From contig CADBQZ010000001.1 in NCBI GenBank assembly GCA_902796865.1, positions 1-7,330 on the forward strand: a stretch of 7,330 bases of DNA, in the 5' to 3' direction. The notes below the pieces were generated by a model. It did no database searches and had not been told where the DNA came from. It worked only from the letters and a program-made list of their open reading frames with translations. The translations under genes were made by a program, and so were the position numbers. Positions 5,900-7,330 of this stretch are shown one piece after another. The stretch is from an uncultured Ruminococcus sp. (GTDB taxonomy: Bacteria; Bacillota; Clostridia; Oscillospirales; Ruminococcaceae). Positions within the stretch are counted from its first letter, which is position 1. Every line of letters begins with the position of its first letter.

Positions 5900-6723
5900 T
5901 TTTTTATCACCTGTGAATATAATGTACTTTTTGAATGTTCTGTCTGCGCTGCAATTTTTTTGCAGGCTTCTGATATTTTTTCACCGTTATCAATAAGCTC
6001 CCTTACAAGGTCTGCTGCCTGTTCAAGTGTGAGTTTTTCAAAAGGTTTTTTCTTTTCTGCACCTTCTACTACAAGAACATATTCACCTTTCGGATCTTTT
6101 TCCGAATAGTATTTACAAGCTTCGGAAATAGTCATTCTAAGTACTTCTTCGTGTATTTTTGTAAGCTCACGGCAAAGGGAGATCTTCCTGTCGCCGAATG
6201 TTTTTAGCATATCGTTCAAAGTGTTTCTGAGTTTATGCGGAGCTTCATAGAATACAAGCGTTCTTGTATCGTCCTTTATGCTTTCAAGATGCTCAAAACG
6301 CTGTTTTTTGGTGACCGAAATAAAACCTTCAAAGGAAAATCTTGCAGTCGGAAGCCCGGAAACTGCGACTGCCGATATGACAGCACTGGGGCCCGGCACA
6401 ACTTTTATATCAATGTCTCTTTCGGCGCATATCCTGACCAGAACTTCTCCCGGATCTGATATACATGGCATACCGGCATCGGTAACTATTGCCGCATCTT
6501 CTCCGTTTTGTATCCTGTCTGCTATCTTTTCGGCAGTTTCAATACTGCTGTGCCCGTGGAAGCTCACAAGAGGTTTCTTTATCTCTGTCCTGTTTAATAG
6601 CTTTAATGTAACACGGGTATCTTCTGCCGCTATAAAATCGACTGCTTTCAGCGTATCGAGCTGTCTTAGCGTTATATCTTCCATATTGCCAATAGGCGTT
6701 CCAACAACAAACAATGTTCCCAT
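5896..6723 (-). CDS. rsmI: 16S rRNA (cytidine(1402)-2'-O)-methyltransferase RsmI
   Basis: A 275-residue SAM-dependent enzyme of the tetrapyrrole methylase fold that methylates the ribose of C1402 in the 16S rRNA decoding centre. Motifs in order: VGTPIGNMEDIT (7-18), AEDTR (33-37), TDAGMPCISDPG (81-92), VPGPSA (109-114), FEGF (131-134), FYEAPHKL (158-165), RELTKIHEE (185-193) and KGEYVLVVEG (212-221). A small helical C-terminal region (about 228-275) follows. The open frame extends back to an ATG at 6867, but that would overlap the upstream gene by 142 nt and add 48 residues unlike the family. The ATG at 6723 begins exactly at the conserved MGTLFVVGTPIGN and has AGAAGG 6 nt upstream, so I use it. 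It lies two bases after the methyltransferase stop and overlaps the kinase start. Confidence 0.97.
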   Translation of the reverse strand: MGTLFVVGTPIGNMEDITLRQLDTLKAVDFIAAEDTRVTLKLLNRTEIKKPLVSFHGHSSIETAEKIADRIQNGEDAAIVTDAGMPCISDPGEVLVRICAERDIDIKVVPGPSAVISAVAVSGLPTARFSFEGFISVTKKQRFEHLESIKDDTRTLVFYEAPHKLRNTLNDMLKTFGDRKISLCRELTKIHEEVLRMTISEACKYYSEKDPKGEYVLVVEGAEKKKPFEKLTLEQAADLVRELIDNGEKISEACKKIAAQTEHSKSTLYSQVIKK

Positions 6724-6725
6724 TA

Positions 6726-7330
6726 TTATCCTTCTCTCTGTGAAAGCCCCATGCCGTATATGCTTTCCATTTCTTTTGTGTATCCGCCGCCTTCCCAGAC
6801 ATACATCTGAGGCAGCACTTTCATAAAAGGCTTTGAACCTTTTCTTCCTTCTATAAGGAAAAGCCACGGAGCGCTGCTTTCATTTTTGCTTACAAAACGA
6901 AGCGTTTTCGGCTCTATATGATTCTGCTTCATAGCATATATCACATCCGAGAGCCTTTCGGGACGATTGCACAGACACAATCTGCCGCCGAATTTCAAAA
7001 GCCTGTCCGCAGCACGGCACACATCATTTATATTGCAAAGTATCTCATGACGTGCTATCCTGTGAGCGTCCGCAGCACTTTCGATACCTGCACCTGCTGC
7101 CTTATACGGAGGATTGCAGGTGACAAGACTAAGTTTCCCGAGTGGTGCATCAGCCCATAGTTCTTTGAGGTCGGCACATACCGGAACTATCGAATCTATA
7201 TTATTCTTTTCAAGGCTTATTTTCAGCTGATCTATCGCCTGAGCCTGTATGTCAACGGCATAGGTGACAGAAGGCGGACAGCATCGCTGCATTATTAGCG
7301 GTATTATGCCGCAGCCTGTACCCAAGTCAC
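6726..7330 (-). CDS. TrmN6/YabB-type tRNA1(Val) (adenine-N6)-methyltransferase, 5' truncated
   Basis: The N-terminus lies beyond the window; about 201 residues are visible. They begin with DLGTGCGIIPL (SAM-binding motif I, from 7328), then an acidic VDIQ loop, and the N6-adenine methylase signature NPPY (7104-7115). Further YabB-like features are HEILCNINDVCRAADRLLKFGG and a C-terminal GRKGSKPFMKVLP block with a final VWEGGGYTKEM. The family modifies adenine 37 of tRNA1(Val) in E. coli; the substrate here is inferred. The gene is immediately upstream of rsmI (2-nt gap), matching yabB near yabC in Bacillus, though the intervening small yazA (GIY-YIG) gene is absent. A TTG at 7325 is not a real start, because it falls inside SAM motif I. 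Other class I N6-methylases such as PrmC also carry NPPY, but the C-terminal part favours TrmN6. Confidence 0.88.
   Translation of the reverse strand, partial: DLGTGCGIIPLIMQRCCPPSVTYAVDIQAQAIDQLKISLEKNNIDSIVPVCADLKELWADAPLGKLSLVTCNPPYKAAGAGIESAADAHRIARHEILCNINDVCRAADRLLKFGGRLCLCNRPERLSDVIYAMKQNHIEPKTLRFVSKNESSAPWLFLIEGRKGSKPFMKVLPQMYVWEGGGYTKEMESIYGMGLSQREG

Noticed and set aside
6278..6826. Open plus-strand frame of 182 residues opposite rsmI and the methyltransferase
   Set aside because: It lies antisense to two clearly recognisable enzymes, has a serine-rich composition typical of a shadow frame, and shows no family motif or ribosome site. The other plus-strand frames are rejected for the same reason.
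1..7330. Mobile element, phage, CRISPR, toxin-antitoxin or a novel defence system
   Set aside because: Every gene is a recognised housekeeping or transporter family member, there are no direct repeat arrays or transposase motifs, and intergenic space is explained by promoters, hairpins and a riboswitch.

Overview
The window looks like ordinary chromosome from a low-to-moderate GC Gram-positive bacterium. A Clostridia member, perhaps near Ruminococcus/Oscillospirales, is my guess. The inference rests on strong AGGAGG-type ribosome sites, AT-rich intergenic DNA with consensus sigma-A promoters, a FMN riboswitch that acts through an intrinsic terminator, and a trmN-rsmI gene pair that resembles the yabB-yabC neighbourhood of Bacillus. 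The taxonomic assignment is inference only. Every gene I can support lies on the minus strand, so transcription runs from high to low coordinates.

Layout in the direction of transcription. (1) 7330-5087: a translationally coupled group. It holds a 5'-truncated TrmN6/YabB-type tRNA methyltransferase, then rsmI (16S rRNA C1402 2'-O-methyltransferase), then a PdxY-type pyridoxal/pyridoxamine kinase. The promoter is outside the window. An AT-rich inverted repeat follows. (2) 5034-1378: a consensus promoter drives nadB (L-aspartate oxidase), nadC (quinolinate phosphoribosyltransferase) and an AI-2E/PerM-family membrane protein, which are closely spaced or nearly touching. The nadB leader has an imperfect inverted repeat that could be an operator. 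nadA, the middle step of the pathway, is not between or next to these genes. (3) 1342-1: a textbook riboflavin control unit. It has an extended -10 promoter, a FMN (RFN) aptamer, a 9-bp intrinsic terminator, and ribD starting at a TTG. The first 11 bases of ribE follow, overlapping the ribD stop.

The genes work in three cofactor areas: flavin (ribD, ribE), NAD (nadB, nadC) and vitamin B6 (pdxY), plus two RNA methyltransferases. NadB is itself a FAD enzyme, so it depends on the riboflavin pathway encoded next door. I see no mobile element, CRISPR array, tRNA, rRNA or defence module. I do not see strong evidence for an undescribed system. The points most worth following up are the possible antiterminator pairing in the FMN leader, the inverted repeat in the nadB leader, and the membrane protein coupled to nadC.
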